This document shows positions 8,718 to 21,205 of a stretch of 56,360 nt of DNA, one piece after another; the stretch's first letter is position 1; each line of letters opens with the position of its first letter. The stretch covers positions 662,911-719,270 of the forward strand of contig NZ_GL890780.1 in assembly GCF_000211415.1 (NCBI RefSeq), in the 5' to 3' direction. The translations under genes and the position numbers were made by a program. The notes under the pieces are model-generated. The model had not been told where the DNA came from. It saw only the letters and a program-made list of their open reading frames with translations, and made no database searches. Source of the DNA: Enterobacter mori LMG 25706 (GTDB lineage: Bacteria; Pseudomonadota; Gammaproteobacteria; Enterobacterales; Enterobacteriaceae).

Positions 8718-11405
8718 TTAAGCGATGGTACGCTGAATTTCGATGATCTCGAACACTTCGATCATATCGCCAACGCGAACGTCGTTGTAGTTCTTCACGC
8801 CGATACCACATTCCATGCCGTTACGGACTTCGTTAACGTCATCTTTGAAGCGGCGCAGGGATTCCAGCTCGCCTTCGTAGATAACCACGTTGTCGCGCAG
8901 TACGCGGATTGGGTTGTGACGCTTGATGTTACCTTCGGTAACCATACAGCCCGCGATCGCACCAAATTTCGGTGATTTGAACACGTCACGTACTTCAGCC
9001 AGACCGATGATCTGCTGTTTCAGCTCAGGAGACAGCATGCCGCTCATCGCTGCTTTCACTTCGTCGATCAGGTTATAGATGACGGAGTAGTAGCGCAGAT
9101 CCAGGCTTTCAGCTTCAATCACTTTACGCGCAGACGCATCCGCACGAACGTTGAAGCCAACCAGGATAGCGTTAGAGGCAGCAGCCAGGGTTGCGTCGGT
9201 TTCGGTGATACCACCTACCCCAGAACCGATGATCTTCACTTTCACTTCGTCGGTAGACAGTTTCAGCAAGGAGTCGGAGATCGCTTCCACAGAACCCTGA
9301 ACGTCAGCTTTCAGAACAACGTTCACTTCGTGAACTTCGCCCTCGGTCATGTTAGCGAACATGTTCTCGAGTTTAGATTTCTGCTGACGAGCCAGTTTAA
9401 CTTCACGGAATTTACCCTGACGATACAGTGCAACTTCACGCGCTTTCTTCTCGTCACGCACAACGGTCACTTCGTCACCGGCAGCCGGAACACCGGACAG
9501 GCCCAGGATTTCCACTGGAATGGACGGACCCGCTTCCAGCACTTCCTGACCCAGTTCGTTACGCATCGCACGAACGCGACCGTATTCGAAGCCACACAGA
9601 ACGATGTCGCCTTTGTTCAGCGTGCCTTCGCGAACCAGAACGGTTGCAACCGGACCACGACCTTTATCCAGGAAGGATTCGATAACCGCGCCGCTTGCCA
9701 TACCTTTACGAACCGCTTTGAGCTCCAGAACTTCAGCCTGCAGCAGGATAGCGTTCAGCAGGTCGTCAATACCGGTACCCGCTTTTGCAGATACTGGGAT
9801 GAACTGTGCTTCACCGCCCCACTCTTCCGGCATAACGCCGTACTGAGACAGTTCGTTCTTCACGCGATCCATATCGGCTTCTGGCTTATCGATTTTGTTG
9901 ACTGCAACAACCAGAGGTACCTGCGCCGCTTTTGCGTGCTGGATACCTTCAATGGTCTGTGGCATCACGCCATCGTCTGCCGCAACAACCAGTACAACGA
10001 TATCCGTTGCCTGAGCACCACGAGCACGCATTGAGGTAAACGCTGCGTGGCCTGGGGTATCCAGGAAGGTGATCATGCCGTTTTCGGTTTCTACATGGTA
10101 AGCACCGATGTGCTGGGTAATACCACCCGCTTCCCCGGATGCCACTTTAGTCGAGCGAATGTAGTCAAGCAGAGAGGTTTTACCGTGGTCAACGTGACCC
10201 ATGATGGTCACAACAGGTGCACGCGGTTCAGCCGCTGCGCCAGTGTCACGGTCGCTCATTACTGCTTCTTCCAGCTCGTTTTCACGACGCAGGATAACTT
10301 TGTGGCCCATCTCTTCAGCAACCAGCTGTGCGGTTTCCTGGTCGATGACCTGGTTGATGGTCGCCATTGCACCCAGCTTCATCATCGCTTTGATGACCTG
10401 AGAGCCTTTAACGGCCATCTTGTTCGCCAGATCGCCAACGGTGATGGTTTCACCAATCACAACGTCACGGTTAACGGCCTGAGCTGGCTTCTGGAAGCCC
10501 TGCTGCAGAGCGGAACCTTTACGCTTGCCGCCTTTACCACCGCGAACGGCTGCACGCGCTTCTTCACGGTCAGCTTTAGATTCAGCGTGCTTGTTACCTT
10601 TTTTCGCTGGACGCGCGGCTTTGGTGTTGCGACCACGGCCACGGCCGCCTTCAACTTCACGGTCGTTGTCGTCTTCAGCCTGACGCGCGTGCTGAGAAGT
10701 GGTCACATGATAGTCGCTGGTGTCTTCAGTCGTTTCAGCGGTATTCACGCCATTCTTCTCGTTTTCTTCTGCCATACGGCGCGCTTCTTCAGCAACACGG
10801 CGAGCTTCTTCTTCCAGCTTACGGCGGGCTTCTTCTTCCGCTTTACGCTTCAGCTCGGCAGCTTCATTTTCACGGCGGGCTTTTTCAGCCTGGGCGGTTT
10901 TGGTCATTTCGTCTGTCTGTTGATTGCTCACTTTGTCTTTTTCCGCAGCGTCACGCTTCACTTTATCACTTGCGTCGCGTTTCGCTTTTTCTGCGGCCTC
11001 ACGTTCAGCTTTTAATTCTGCTTCACGTTTGGCGGTTGCTTCCGCCGCACGCTGAGCTTGTTCTTCCGCTTCACGCTGTGCCTGCTCTTCCGCAGCAAGG
11101 CGTTCTGCCTCTTGCGGATCACGTTTTACAAAGGTGCGCGTCTTGCGGACTTCAATTTGTACCGATTTACTTTTGCCACCGGTACCAGGGATATTTAACG
11201 TGCTACGCGTTTTGCGCTGCAGCGTTAACTTGTCAGGCGTAGAGCCGTGTTCACGGTTCAGGTGCGTTAACAAGGTTTGTTTTTCTTGCGCGGTCACCGA
11301 GTCATCAGCGGACTTCGGGATCCCTGCATCAGCAAATTGCTGTACCAGGCGGTCCACGGAGGTCTGAATCTCAGCAGCCAGCGATTTTACAGTTACATCA
11401 GTCAT
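8718..11405 (-). CDS. infB: Translation initiation factor IF-2
   Basis: An 895-residue GTPase (890 in E. coli) that delivers fMet-tRNA to the 30S P site. Order: IF2-N domain (1-50), a long charged Glu/Ala/Lys/Arg coiled segment (about 95-215), a second IF2-N domain (about 315-370), the G domain with GHVDHGKT (403-410), DTPGH (449-453) and NKID (503-506), then C1 and C2 domains. In-frame GTG (Val159) and ATG (Met167) correspond to the E. coli internal starts for the shorter IF2-2 and IF2-3 forms. The gene follows nusA by 24 bases. Confidence 0.98.
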   Translation of the reverse strand: MTDVTVKSLAAEIQTSVDRLVQQFADAGIPKSADDSVTAQEKQTLLTHLNREHGSTPDKLTLQRKTRSTLNIPGTGGKSKSVQIEVRKTRTFVKRDPQEAERLAAEEQAQREAEEQAQRAAEATAKREAELKAEREAAEKAKRDASDKVKRDAAEKDKVSNQQTDEMTKTAQAEKARRENEAAELKRKAEEEARRKLEEEARRVAEEARRMAEENEKNGVNTAETTEDTSDYHVTTSQHARQAEDDNDREVEGGRGRGRNTKAARPAKKGNKHAESKADREEARAAVRGGKGGKRKGSALQQGFQKPAQAVNRDVVIGETITVGDLANKMAVKGSQVIKAMMKLGAMATINQVIDQETAQLVAEEMGHKVILRRENELEEAVMSDRDTGAAAEPRAPVVTIMGHVDHGKTSLLDYIRSTKVASGEAGGITQHIGAYHVETENGMITFLDTPGHAAFTSMRARGAQATDIVVLVVAADDGVMPQTIEGIQHAKAAQVPLVVAVNKIDKPEADMDRVKNELSQYGVMPEEWGGEAQFIPVSAKAGTGIDDLLNAILLQAEVLELKAVRKGMASGAVIESFLDKGRGPVATVLVREGTLNKGDIVLCGFEYGRVRAMRNELGQEVLEAGPSIPVEILGLSGVPAAGDEVTVVRDEKKAREVALYRQGKFREVKLARQQKSKLENMFANMTEGEVHEVNVVLKADVQGSVEAISDSLLKLSTDEVKVKIIGSGVGGITETDATLAAASNAILVGFNVRADASARKVIEAESLDLRYYSVIYNLIDEVKAAMSGMLSPELKQQIIGLAEVRDVFKSPKFGAIAGCMVTEGNIKRHNPIRVLRDNVVIYEGELESLRRFKDDVNEVRNGMECGIGVKNYNDVRVGDMIEVFEIIEIQRTIA

Positions 11406-11429
11406 GCTGTTCCTTCCTGCTACAGTTTA

Positions 11430-12932
11430 TTACGCTTCGTCGCCGAACCAGCAAATATTACGTGCGGCCATGATGAGCTCGCCGGCTTTCTCGTCGGTTA
11501 AACCTTCGATATCAGCCAGGTCATCAACGCCTTGCTCAGCGAGATCTTCCAGCGTACAAACACCACGGGCAGCCAGCTTGAACGCAATCGCACGATCAAG
11601 ACCTTCCAGATTCAGCAGGTCATCAGCCGGCTTCTTATCGCCAAGGCTTTCTTCCTGAGCCAGTGCCAGGGTGGTCAGTGCGTTTTTAGCGCGTTCACGC
11701 AGGGCTTCAACAGTCTGTTCATCCAGACCGTCAATTTCCAGCAGCTCTTTCATTGGCACATAGGCCAGTTCTTCCAGCGTAGAGAAACCTTCTTCAACCA
11801 GAACAGTGGCGAAATCTTCGTCAATGTCGAGGTATTTAGTGAAGGTATCGATCGCCGCATGGGCTTCAGCCTGATGCTTAGCCTGCAGGTCGTCAACGGT
11901 CATCACGTTGAGTTCCCAGCCGCTCAGCTGTGACGCCAGACGTACGTTCTGACCGTTACGGCCAATCGCCTGCGCCAGGTTGCCCGCTTCTACAGCGATA
12001 TCCATGGTGTGTTTGTCTTCGTCAACAACGATAGACGCTACATCAGCCGGAGCCATTGCGTTGATCACGAACTGCGCCGGGTTGTCGTCCCACAGAACGA
12101 TATCGATACGCTCGCCGCCCAGTTCGGTCGAAACCGCCTGAACACGCGCGCCGCGCATACCGACGCAAGCACCGACCGGGTCGATACGCTTGTCGTTGGT
12201 TTTCACCGCAATTTTCGCACGGGAACCCGGATCGCGAGCCGCCGCTTTGATCTCGATAACTTCTTCACCGATTTCCGGCACTTCGATACGGAACAGTTCA
12301 ACCAGCATTTCTGGTTTAGAACGGGTCACGAACAGCTGTGCACCACGCGCTTCAGGACGCACGGCGTACAGAACACCACGGATACGGTCGCCTGGACGGA
12401 AGTTTTCACGCGGCAGCATGTCTTCGCGCAGGATTACGGCTTCAGCGTTACCCGGCATCCCTTCGGATTTGATCTCCCGAGAGATGTTGTCGCGATTCAC
12501 TTTCTTCACCACGCCGGTGATGATTTCGCCTTCCTGATCGCGGAACTGATCGACAACCAGCGCGCGCTCGGCTTCGCGAACTTTCTGCACGATAACCTGT
12601 TTAGCGGTCTGGGTCGTGATACGGTCGAAGGTCACAGATTCAATCTGATCTTCAACGTACTCACCCACGTTCAGACTTTCGTCTTCATAACGCGCCGCTT
12701 CCAGCGTGATCTCTTTGGTCGGCTGGGTCACTTCTTCAACGATTACCCAACGACGGAATGTATCGAAGTCACCGCTTTTACGATCGATTTCTACGCGAAC
12801 ATCGATCTCTTGTTCGTATTTTTTCTTGGTTGCTGTAGCCAGTGCACTTTCCAGCGCTTCGAAAATCTTCTCACGCGGCAGTGATTTCTCGTTGGAGACG
12901 GCTTCAACAACAGCCAAAATTTCTTTGTTCAT
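11430..12932 (-). CDS. nusA: Transcription termination/antitermination factor NusA
   Basis: A 500-residue RNA-polymerase-binding elongation factor (495 in E. coli). It has an N-terminal polymerase-binding domain (1-130), S1 domain (about 135-200) and KH1 and KH2 domains (about 230-345, with IGRNGQNV). Two acidic helix-hairpin-helix repeats at the C-terminus (about 364-500) contact the alpha subunit and autoinhibit RNA binding. It is 28 bases after rimP in the order metY-rimP-nusA-infB. In E. coli NusA represses this operon. Confidence 0.98.
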   Translation of the reverse strand: MNKEILAVVEAVSNEKSLPREKIFEALESALATATKKKYEQEIDVRVEIDRKSGDFDTFRRWVIVEEVTQPTKEITLEAARYEDESLNVGEYVEDQIESVTFDRITTQTAKQVIVQKVREAERALVVDQFRDQEGEIITGVVKKVNRDNISREIKSEGMPGNAEAVILREDMLPRENFRPGDRIRGVLYAVRPEARGAQLFVTRSKPEMLVELFRIEVPEIGEEVIEIKAAARDPGSRAKIAVKTNDKRIDPVGACVGMRGARVQAVSTELGGERIDIVLWDDNPAQFVINAMAPADVASIVVDEDKHTMDIAVEAGNLAQAIGRNGQNVRLASQLSGWELNVMTVDDLQAKHQAEAHAAIDTFTKYLDIDEDFATVLVEEGFSTLEELAYVPMKELLEIDGLDEQTVEALRERAKNALTTLALAQEESLGDKKPADDLLNLEGLDRAIAFKLAARGVCTLEDLAEQGVDDLADIEGLTDEKAGELIMAARNICWFGDEA

Positions 12933-12960
12933 CGCGGGCTTTTCACCTCAATCCAGACTG

Positions 12961-13413
12961 TTAAAAGTGGGGAACCAGGTTCGCCTTCTCGATATTACTC
13001 AGCGCGAACACTTCATCTTTGCCGTCGACTGTCACCGTGATCATTTCACCATCAACGGCTTTGATAATTCCCTGCCATTTACGGCGGTTCTGTACGGCCC
13101 TACGCAGAACGAGAGCCACTTCTTCACCGGTAAAGCGCACATAGTGCTCGGCCGTGAACATCGGGCGATCGAGGCCAGGTGAGGAAACTTCCAGGTTGTA
13201 CGCAACGGTAATCGGGTCTTCAACATCAAGAACCGCACTCACCTGGTGGCTAACATCAGCACAATCATCAACATTGATGCCATCTTCACTATCAATATAG
13301 ATGCGCAGCGTCGATGTACGGCCGCGAACGAATTCGATGCCGACCAGTTCGTAGCCCAGTGCTTCGACCGGTGCAGTAATCATCTCTGTTAATTTTTGCT
13401 CTAATGTGGACAA
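12961..13413 (-). CDS. rimP: Ribosome maturation factor RimP
   Basis: A 150-residue 30S assembly factor ([12 protein letters not shown]...), the E. coli length, with an N-terminal alpha/beta domain and a C-terminal Sm-like barrel (about residues 90-150). The start is taken as TTG at 13413, with GGGGGTGG a few bases upstream. GTG at 13419 or ATG at 13425 in the same frame would add two or four residues. It follows metY through two terminator-like hairpins, one of which ends right at this start region. Confidence 0.93.
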   Translation of the reverse strand: MSTLEQKLTEMITAPVEALGYELVGIEFVRGRTSTLRIYIDSEDGINVDDCADVSHQVSAVLDVEDPITVAYNLEVSSPGLDRPMFTAEHYVRFTGEEVALVLRRAVQNRRKWQGIIKAVDGEMITVTVDGKDEVFALSNIEKANLVPHF

Positions 13414-13427
13414 GCCCACCCCCAAGA

Positions 13428-13452
13428 CATAAAAAAAGGGCGTAAAGCCCAG
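13428..13452 (-). terminator. Attenuator-like hairpin just upstream of rimP
   Basis: On the minus strand GGGC-TTTAC-GCCC is followed by seven Ts, immediately before the rimP start. With the larger hairpin at 13472-13499 it forms a tandem pair between metY and rimP. E. coli is reported to have partial terminators in this spacer. Confidence 0.65.
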
Positions 13453-13471
13453 TTATTCTGTAGTCAGATAA

Positions 13472-13499
13472 CAAAAAACCCCGATAAATCGGGGTTTTA
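13472..13499 (-). terminator. Intrinsic terminator downstream of metY
   Basis: On the minus strand AAAACCCCGAT-TT-ATCGGGGTTTT, then T residues. It lies 120 bases after tRNA-fMet and would release the tRNA transcript while letting part of the polymerases proceed into rimP-nusA-infB. Confidence 0.8.
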
Positions 13500-13620
13500 G
13501 ATAACTGAACCCTATAGCCACAACTGTGGCCTGGAGCACTCTCCGAAAGAATTTTTTCAAATCCAGCTACGAAGGCTCTAAGTCTTCACAGTATATTTGA
13601 AAAAGAACTTTATGGGAAAG

Positions 13621-13697
<77 letters not shown>

Positions 13698-13712
13698 CCT
13701 GAAACGTGGCAA

Positions 13713-13741
13713 ATTCTACGCGTTTTAGGTAGAAAATGCAA
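13713..13741 (-). promoter_or_regulatory. Sigma-70 promoter of the metY-rimP-nusA-infB operon
   Basis: On the minus strand TTGCAT (-35, 13736-13741) and TAGAAT (-10, 13713-13718) are separated by exactly 17 bp. The first tRNA base lies 16 bp past the -10, giving a very short tRNA leader. Confidence 0.8.
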
Positions 13742-13898
13742 ATAATGCTGGGATTTGGTACCGAAGACGGGACGTAAAATCGGCGTTCAGTATATTGATA
13801 GTTGACCCCGCCTGTCAAGGCGACTTCCGCCAGATCGATTAGACCAAATTTTTTACAAAAAACGCATGAGTCTCTTCCGGTCTTCGGCAAAAGATGAT

Positions 13899-13936
13899 TA
13901 AATGAATACTCACTTATTTTGCATAAAAATGCACAA
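13899..13936 (+). promoter_or_regulatory. Tandem ARG boxes (ArgR operator) of argG
   Basis: Two adjacent imperfect palindromes precede argG: AATGAATACTCACTTATT (13901-13918) and TTTGCATAAAAATGCACA (13918-13935). Both resemble the ARG box consensus (TGAATN4-6ATTCA-like arms), at the usual 2-3 bp spacing. The arginine-bound ArgR hexamer would repress here. A proper matrix score was not computed. Confidence 0.65.
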
Positions 13937-13957
13937 GAGAGCGAAAGCGGTCTCTAA

Positions 13958-15331
<1,374 letters not shown>

Positions 15332-15348
15332 TCGACAGCAAGACATGC

Positions 15349-15377
15349 AAAAGGCGCCCAACAGGCGCCTTTTTTAT
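15349..15377 (+). terminator. Intrinsic terminator of argG
   Basis: AAGGCGCC-CAACA-GGCGCCTT followed by five or more Ts, 18 bases after the argG stop. Confidence 0.9.
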
Positions 15378-15386
15378 TTGGTATTT

Positions 15387-15416
15387 GTAGGGCGGGTAAG
15401 CGCAGCGCCACCCGCC
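15387..15416. repeat. REP element downstream of argG
   Basis: The palindrome GTAGGGCGGGTAAGCGCAGC-GCCACCCGCC has the same core as the elements near 43,150 and 51,200-51,280. It sits between the argG terminator and the leuU terminator. Confidence 0.75.
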
Positions 15417-15445
15417 ATTTTGGCCGCCACCACAACATACAGACG

Positions 15446-15474
15446 AAAAAAAAGACGTCTTTCGACGTCTTTCT
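15446..15474 (-). terminator. Intrinsic terminator of secG-leuU
   Basis: On the minus strand AAAGACGTC-GAAA-GACGTCTTT closes with a GAAA tetraloop and is followed by eight or more Ts, 11 bases after the tRNA-Leu 3' end. Confidence 0.88.
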
Positions 15475-15484
15475 TCTGGAATAT

Positions 15485-15571
15485 TGGTACCGAGGATGGG
15501 ACTCGAACCCACAAGCCCGTTAGGGCACTACCACCTCAAGGTAGCGTGTCTACCAATTCCACCACCTCGGT
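15485..15571 (-). tRNA. leuU: tRNA-Leu (GAG anticodon)
   Basis: An 87-nt class II tRNA with encoded CCA. It has a TTGAGGT anticodon loop (anticodon GAG, reading CUC/CUU), a long variable arm (GTGCCCTAACGGGCT) and a T arm GGGTTCGAGTCC. It follows secG by 9 bases and shares its transcript, as in E. coli. The first base is A, giving an A1-U72 pair. Confidence 0.95.
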
Positions 15572-15580
15572 ACGGAATAC

Positions 15581-15913
15581 TTACTGCGGGATATCGCTGG
15601 TCGGCTTAGCCGGTGCAGCTGGCTGAGTTTGCTCAGTTTTCGCTGGCGCGCTCAGATTTTCCCACTCGCTTCCTTTACTGGTCTTGTTGCTGTTGATATT
15701 ACCCAGCACCAGACTGATGATGAAGAACAGCGTAGCCAGAATCGCCGTCGTACGGGTCATGAAGTTCGCAGAACCACTTGAACCAAACAGCGTACCGGAA
15801 GCGCCTGCTCCGAAGGAGGCTCCCATATCAGCGCCTTTACCTTGCTGCAGCATGATCAGCGCTACAAGAGCGATGGCTACAATAAGGAAAATAACTAAAA
15901 GAGCTTCGTACAT
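15581..15913 (-). CDS. secG: Protein translocase subunit SecG
   Basis: A 110-residue inner-membrane subunit of SecYEG, the E. coli length. Two transmembrane helices (about 2-22 and 54-74) flank a glycine-rich cytoplasmic loop (GADMGASFGAGASGTLFG). An acidic, Pro/Ala-rich tail follows. Start ATG at 15913 (MYEALLVIF) is chosen over one 16 codons upstream because the helix begins immediately after it. Confidence 0.96.
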   Translation of the reverse strand: MYEALLVIFLIVAIALVALIMLQQGKGADMGASFGAGASGTLFGSSGSANFMTRTTAILATLFFIISLVLGNINSNKTSKGSEWENLSAPAKTEQTQPAAPAKPTSDIPQ

Positions 15914-16088
15914 AATCAACCTGTTCCTTGCGGATTTGCCGCATACCAATGCTTCGACCAATTAGCAGGATTTTTGTTTCCCACTGAAGCGGGTGTGAAT
16001 ACTAACCAAAGCGAATGACCTTCGCAAGGGCATTTTCGACGCATTGTATCAACTGCGGAAAAAAACAGCAAAAAGCCATTAAATGCTT

Positions 16089-16119
16089 AAAACAAAGGCG
16101 GCAAGCGCCGCCTTTTTAA
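16089..16119 (-). terminator. Intrinsic terminator after glmM
   Basis: A near-symmetric hairpin (AAAGGCGGC ... GCCGCCTTT) with A and T tracts on both sides, 18 bases beyond the glmM stop. It separates folP-glmM from secG. Confidence 0.8.
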
Positions 16120-16136
16120 ACACTTACTGTGAAAAG

Positions 16137-17474
16137 TTATGCAGCTTTCACCGCATCCGCAATGCGATGCGCGAATTCAGTCACCTGCGCTTCGTCTTCG
16201 CCTTCAACCATCACGCGAATCAGTGGCTCGGTACCCGATTTACGCAGCAGTACACGGCCACGATTGCCCAGGGCCGCTTCAACGTCAGCCATCACCGCTT
16301 TCACGTTGTCATTTTCAAGCGGATCGCCTTTACCCGCTGTGAAACGCACGTTAACGAGGATTTGCGGGAACATCTTCATACCGCTGCAGAGATCGTGCAG
16401 GCTCATATGGTTGCGCGCCATGGCAGCAACAACCTGCAGACCCGCCACGATGCCGTCACCGGTGGTGGTTTTATCGAGCAGGATCACGTGACCGGAGTTT
16501 TCCGCACCGATTCGCCAGCCCTTCTCCTGCAATTTTTCCAGCACATAGCGGTCGCCCACTTTCGCGCGGACAAACGGAATACCGAGCTGTTTCAGCGCCA
16601 GCTCCAGGCCCATGTTGCTCATCAGCGTACCTACCGCGCCGCCACGCAGCTGCCCCTGACGCAGACCTTCACGTGCAATGATGTAGAGGATCTGATCGCC
16701 GTCGACCTTGTTACCTTCGTGGTCGACCATGATCACACGGTCACCGTCGCCATCGAGGGCAATACCCAGATCGGCTTTTTCCGCCAGCACGCGCGCCTGC
16801 AGGGCACGCACGTCCGTCGCTCCCACTTCTTCGTTGATGTTAAGACCATCCGGCTCACAGCCGATGGTGATGACTTTCGCACCCAACTCGCGGAAAACAT
16901 TCGGAGCAATGTGGTAGGTCGCGCCGTTTGCACAGTCCACCACAATTTTAAGATGGGCCAGACTCAGCTCATTCGGGAAGGTGCCTTTGCAGAATTCGAT
17001 ATAGCGACCCGCGGCATCGACGATACGGTTAGCTTTACCCAGCTCAGCGGAGTCGACACAGGTAATCTCTTTTTCCATTTCCGCTTCAATGGCCTCTTCA
17101 ACATCATCCGGCAGCTTGGTGCCGTCAATGGAGAAGAACTTGATGCCGTTGTCGTAGAACGGGTTATGAGAAGCCGAGATAACAATCCCCGCTTCCGCAC
17201 GGAAGGTGCGCGTCAGGTAAGCCACAGCAGGCGTTGGCATTGGGCCTGTAAAGGAGGCAGAAAGCCCCGCCGCTGCCAGACCGGCTTCCAGCGCAGATTC
17301 CAGCATATAGCCTGAAATACGGGTGTCTTTACCGATGATGATCTTACGGGAACCATGACGTGCCAGCACCTTGCCAGCAGCCCAGCCCAGCTTCAGGACA
17401 AAATCAGGGGTGATTGGAGCATCGCCTACGCGCCCACGGATACCATCGGTACCAAAATATTTACGATTACTCAT
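16137..17474 (-). CDS. glmM: Phosphoglucosamine mutase
   Basis: A 445-residue enzyme, the E. coli length, interconverting glucosamine-6-phosphate and glucosamine-1-phosphate for UDP-GlcNAc synthesis (peptidoglycan and LPS). The phosphoserine loop ISASHNP places the catalytic Ser at 102; the metal loop DGDGDR is at about 241-246 and the phosphate-binding [10 protein letters not shown] near residue 415. Start ATG at 17474 ([14 protein letters not shown]); it overlaps folP by 8 bases. Confidence 0.97.
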   Translation of the reverse strand: MSNRKYFGTDGIRGRVGDAPITPDFVLKLGWAAGKVLARHGSRKIIIGKDTRISGYMLESALEAGLAAAGLSASFTGPMPTPAVAYLTRTFRAEAGIVISASHNPFYDNGIKFFSIDGTKLPDDVEEAIEAEMEKEITCVDSAELGKANRIVDAAGRYIEFCKGTFPNELSLAHLKIVVDCANGATYHIAPNVFRELGAKVITIGCEPDGLNINEEVGATDVRALQARVLAEKADLGIALDGDGDRVIMVDHEGNKVDGDQILYIIAREGLRQGQLRGGAVGTLMSNMGLELALKQLGIPFVRAKVGDRYVLEKLQEKGWRIGAENSGHVILLDKTTTGDGIVAGLQVVAAMARNHMSLHDLCSGMKMFPQILVNVRFTAGKGDPLENDNVKAVMADVEAALGNRGRVLLRKSGTEPLIRVMVEGEDEAQVTEFAHRIADAVKAA

Positions 17475-18315
17475 AGCGTTTGTTTTCCTTCGCTGCCAGT
17501 GTGGCTTCCACCACACGCATGGCTTCTACTGTTTCTTTGACATCATGGACACGAATAATGTGCGCGCCTTGCATCGCTGCGATCACCGCGCAGGCCAGGC
17601 TACCACTCAGGCGTTCGCTCGGCCCCACATTCAGCAACTGCCCAATCATCGACTTTCTCGACATCCCCACCAGCAACGGCAGGCCGAAGTGATGAAATTC
17701 TGATAAGCGCGCAAGCAGCGCATAATTGTGAGAGAGATTTTTACCGAAACCGAACCCCGGGTCGAGCAGCAATTTCTCTTTTGCGATACCCGCACGCTCG
17801 CAGCGCGCAATATGCTCAATAAAGAAGCGATTCACATCGGCAAAGACATCGTCGTACTTCGGCGCTTCCTGCATGGTTTTCGGCTGCCCCTGCATGTGCA
17901 TCAGGCAGACCGGTAGGCCAGTTTCCGCCGCCGCCTCAATCGCGCCAGGCTCAGTGAGTGAACGAATATCATTGATAATGTGAGCGCCCACTCTCGCCAC
18001 TTCACGGATCACTTCAGGTTTGGAAGTGTCTACGGATATCCATACTTCGAAGCGTTGTGCAATTGCTTCCACCACTGGCACCACGCGCGCCAGCTCTTCT
18101 TCCACGGACACGTCCGCCGCCCCCGGACGCGTCGATTCGCCGCCAACGTCAATGATGGTGGCACCTGCATTAATCATTAAATTTGCGTGCTTAACCGCCT
18201 CAATAAGCGTGTTATGCGTGCCGCCGTCAGAGAAGGAGTCAGGGGTAACATTCAGGATCCCCATCACATGAGGATGTGACAGATCGAGATGCGAGTCCTG
18301 GGCGAAGAGTTTCAT
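17467..18315 (-). CDS. folP: Dihydropteroate synthase
   Basis: A 282-residue TIM-barrel enzyme, the E. coli length, that condenses p-aminobenzoate with dihydropterin pyrophosphate; it is the sulfonamide target. Signatures are [15 protein letters not shown] (18-32), [10 protein letters not shown] near residue 60, [10 protein letters not shown] near 180 and VGMSRKS near 216. It is upstream of glmM and overlaps it. Confidence 0.97.
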   Translation of the reverse strand: MKLFAQDSHLDLSHPHVMGILNVTPDSFSDGGTHNTLIEAVKHANLMINAGATIIDVGGESTRPGAADVSVEEELARVVPVVEAIAQRFEVWISVDTSKPEVIREVARVGAHIINDIRSLTEPGAIEAAAETGLPVCLMHMQGQPKTMQEAPKYDDVFADVNRFFIEHIARCERAGIAKEKLLLDPGFGFGKNLSHNYALLARLSEFHHFGLPLLVGMSRKSMIGQLLNVGPSERLSGSLACAVIAAMQGAHIIRVHDVKETVEAMRVVEATLAAKENKRYE

Positions 18316-18351
18316 GGCTAAAATCCCTGGTATTTATAAGGTTTAATGGAT

Positions 18352-18384
18352 AAGAAAAACCCCGGAGCAAGCTCCAGGGTTTGA
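18352..18384 (-). terminator. Intrinsic terminator between ftsH and folP
   Basis: On the minus strand AAACCCTGGAGC-TT-GCTCCGGGGTTT (one mismatch) followed by Ts, 30 bases after the ftsH stop. Confidence 0.8.
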
Positions 18385-18414
18385 GGTACAGACAAACATT
18401 TCAACAGAAGAGAC

Positions 18415-20349
18415 TTACTTGTCGCCCAACTGTTCTGACATGGTATTACCCGGGTTTGGCGTACGCGGTTCATCAACCGGGCGCGGCGCACGCGGGGTGC
18501 CATTGTTGTCAGAATTGTTGGAAGCACCTGGATCTTCCCAGCCAGCTGGCGGACGCACTTCACGGCGTGCCATCAGGTCGTCAATCTGCGGTGCATCGAT
18601 GGTCTCATATTTCATGAGTGCATCTTTCATCGAATGCAGGATATCCATATTGTCGTTCAGGATCTGGCGAGCACGTGCATAGTTACGCTCTACCAAAGAT
18701 TTTACTTCCTGGTCGATGATACGTGCCGTCTCATCGGACATATGTTTCGCTTTAGCCACAGAACGGCCCAGGAACACTTCACCCTCTTCCTCTGCATACA
18801 GCAGCGGACCGAGTTTGTCGGAGAAGCCCCACTGCGTCACCATGTTACGTGCCAGGTTTGTCGCGACTTTGATGTCGTTAGACGCACCGGTAGAAACATG
18901 TTCAACACCATAGATAATCTCTTCTGCCAGACGACCGCCGTACAGGGTCGAGATCTGGCTTTCCAGCTTCTGACGGCTGGCGCTGATCGCGTCGCCTTCA
19001 GGCAGGAAGAAGGTCACACCCAGCGCGCGACCACGCGGGATAATCGTCACTTTATGCACCGGATCGTGTTCCGGTACCAGGCGACCGATAATCGCGTGAC
19101 CTGCTTCGTGGTATGCCGTGGACTCTTTCTGCGCTTCCGTCATCACCATGGAGCGACGTTCCGCACCCATCATGATTTTGTCTTTCGCTTTCTCGAACTC
19201 CACCATGGACACCACGCGCTTGTTACCGCGTGCGGCAAACAGGGCAGCTTCGTTGACCAGGTTAGCCAGGTCCGCACCGGAGAAGCCCGGGGTACCGCGC
19301 GCAATAATTGCTGCGTCGATATCTGGCGCCAGCGGTACGCGACGCATGTGGACTTTCAGAATCTGTTCACGACCGCGAACATCCGGCAGACCCACCACGA
19401 CTTGACGGTCGAAACGGCCCGGACGCAGCAGAGCTGGGTCAAGTACGTCCGGACGGTTAGTCGCCGCGATAACGATAATACCTTCGTTACCTTCGAAGCC
19501 GTCCATTTCAACCAGCATCTGGTTCAGCGTCTGCTCACGTTCATCATGACCACCGCCCAGACCTGCGCCACGCTGGCGGCCTACGGCGTCGATTTCATCG
19601 ATGAAGATGATGCACGGTGCTGCCTTCTTGGCCTGTTCGAACATGTCACGCACACGAGATGCACCCACACCCACGAACATTTCTACGAAGTCAGAACCTG
19701 AAATAGTAAAGAACGGCACCTTCGCTTCACCCGCGATAGCTTTCGCCAGCAGGGTTTTACCGGTACCCGGAGGACCCACCATCAGAACGCCTTTCGGGAT
19801 CTTACCGCCCAGTTTCTGGAAACGGCTCGGCTCACGCAGGTATTCAACCAGTTCGCCCACTTCTTCTTTTGCTTCGTCACAACCTGCAACGTCAGCAAAC
19901 GTGGTCTTGATCTGATCTTCCGTCAGCATACGCGCTTTGCTCTTACCGAACGACATGGCACCTTTGCCACCGCCGCCCTGCATCTGACGCATAAAGAAGA
20001 TCCAGACGCCGATAAGAAGCAGCATCGGGAACCAGGAAATGAAGATAGAAGCCAGCAGGCTTGGTTCTTCTGGCGGCTCGCCGACCACTTTGACGTTTTT
20101 AGTCAGAAGGTTATCGAGCAGCTTAGGATCGTTCACCGGGATGTAGGTCGTGTAACGGTTACTATCTTTCTTGGTAACGTTTATCTCACGTCCGTTGATA
20201 CGCGCTTCGCGAACCTGGTCCTGATTGACCTCCTGCAGGAAGGTAGAATAATCCACCTTGCGGCCATTCGACTCGCTGGGCCCAAAGCTCTGGAATACTG
20301 ACATCAGCACGACGGCAATGACCAGCCAGAGAATTAGGTTTTTCGCCAT
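18415..20349 (-). CDS. ftsH: ATP-dependent zinc metalloprotease FtsH
   Basis: A 644-residue membrane AAA+ protease that degrades SecY, sigma-32 and LpxC. It has TM1 (about 5-23), a periplasmic domain, TM2 (about 99-120), Walker A GPPGTGKT (192-199), the second region of homology ([19 protein letters not shown]) and the zinc motif HEAGH near 414-418. Its C-terminal tail is rich in Pro and Asn. A TTG three codons upstream (20358) with GAGG ahead could give 647 residues; ATG at 20349 is used by family convention. It lies 102 bases after rlmE, as in E. coli. Confidence 0.97.
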   Translation of the reverse strand: MAKNLILWLVIAVVLMSVFQSFGPSESNGRKVDYSTFLQEVNQDQVREARINGREINVTKKDSNRYTTYIPVNDPKLLDNLLTKNVKVVGEPPEEPSLLASIFISWFPMLLLIGVWIFFMRQMQGGGGKGAMSFGKSKARMLTEDQIKTTFADVAGCDEAKEEVGELVEYLREPSRFQKLGGKIPKGVLMVGPPGTGKTLLAKAIAGEAKVPFFTISGSDFVEMFVGVGASRVRDMFEQAKKAAPCIIFIDEIDAVGRQRGAGLGGGHDEREQTLNQMLVEMDGFEGNEGIIVIAATNRPDVLDPALLRPGRFDRQVVVGLPDVRGREQILKVHMRRVPLAPDIDAAIIARGTPGFSGADLANLVNEAALFAARGNKRVVSMVEFEKAKDKIMMGAERRSMVMTEAQKESTAYHEAGHAIIGRLVPEHDPVHKVTIIPRGRALGVTFFLPEGDAISASRQKLESQISTLYGGRLAEEIIYGVEHVSTGASNDIKVATNLARNMVTQWGFSDKLGPLLYAEEEGEVFLGRSVAKAKHMSDETARIIDQEVKSLVERNYARARQILNDNMDILHSMKDALMKYETIDAPQIDDLMARREVRPPAGWEDPGASNNSDNNGTPRAPRPVDEPRTPNPGNTMSEQLGDK

Positions 20350-20451
20350 GTCACTCAAGGGATTAACCTCACATTACAACTGTGTTAAAAACAGCGTCAG
20401 GATACTCTATATCCAGTTTCATTCAAACTTTCGCCTGAAATCTACCGGTTA

Positions 20452-21078
20452 TCATTTTCGCCCGGTCGCTACAATATACACTTCACGGGAACGCGCCCGG
20501 GAAGAGTCCGGCTTACGAACTTTAACCTTCGCAAACAGGGAGCGAATTTCCTTAAGGTACTCCTCGAAACCTTCGCCCTGAAACACCTTCACAACAAAAC
20601 TACCACCAGGCGCTAGTACATCACGACACATTTCTAACGCTAGCTCCACCAGATACATGCCGCGGGGGATATCCACCGCCGGTGTTCCGCACATATTTGG
20701 TGCCATATCAGACATGACAACCTGGACCTTACTGTCACCCACACGTTCAAGTAACGCTTTTAGCACTAATTCATCACGAAAATCGCCCTGAAGGAAGTCG
20801 ACACCGACGATGGGATCCATTGGTAAAAGATCGCATGCGATGATTCGACCCGCTCCGCCGATCTGCGTTACCGCATACTGGGACCATCCGCCAGGGGCAG
20901 CACCGAGGTCAACAACCGTCATCCCCGGTTTAAAAAGTTTGTCACTTTGCTGTATTTCATCAAGTTTAAACCAGGCGCGGGAACGTAACCCCTTTTTCTG
21001 CGCCTGCAGAACATATTTATCGCTAAAGTGTTCCTGAAGCCAGCGGCTGGAACTGGCAGAACGCTTTTTACCTGTCAT
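20452..21078 (-). CDS. rlmE: 23S rRNA (uridine(2552)-2'-O)-methyltransferase RlmE
   Basis: A 208-residue heat-shock methyltransferase (209 in E. coli; also FtsJ/RrmJ) acting on the A-loop of 23S rRNA in late 50S assembly. The catalytic K-D-K-E set is present at Lys38, Asp124, Lys164 and Glu199, and the SAM motif is [12 protein letters not shown] (56-67). It lacks the final residue seen in E. coli. It heads the operon with ftsH and is divergent from yhbY. Confidence 0.96.
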   Translation of the reverse strand: MTGKKRSASSSRWLQEHFSDKYVLQAQKKGLRSRAWFKLDEIQQSDKLFKPGMTVVDLGAAPGGWSQYAVTQIGGAGRIIACDLLPMDPIVGVDFLQGDFRDELVLKALLERVGDSKVQVVMSDMAPNMCGTPAVDIPRGMYLVELALEMCRDVLAPGGSFVVKVFQGEGFEEYLKEIRSLFAKVKVRKPDSSRARSREVYIVATGRK

Positions 21079-21205
21079 TTAACTTTTCCGTCCGGGTTCA
21101 TCGTTGCTTACCTTTGACGTAAATTTCTACGCTGCTATTTGGCGATATTAGGGAGATGGCGGTAGAATGAACCGTTTTCAATCCCAACGTAAGCAAAAAT
21201 ATACG

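Noticed and set aside
9330..11015. Plus-strand ORFs (234 and 322 codons) opposite infB
   Set aside because: Shadows of the repetitive infB coding sequence; Phe/Thr-rich translation has no signal of a real protein.
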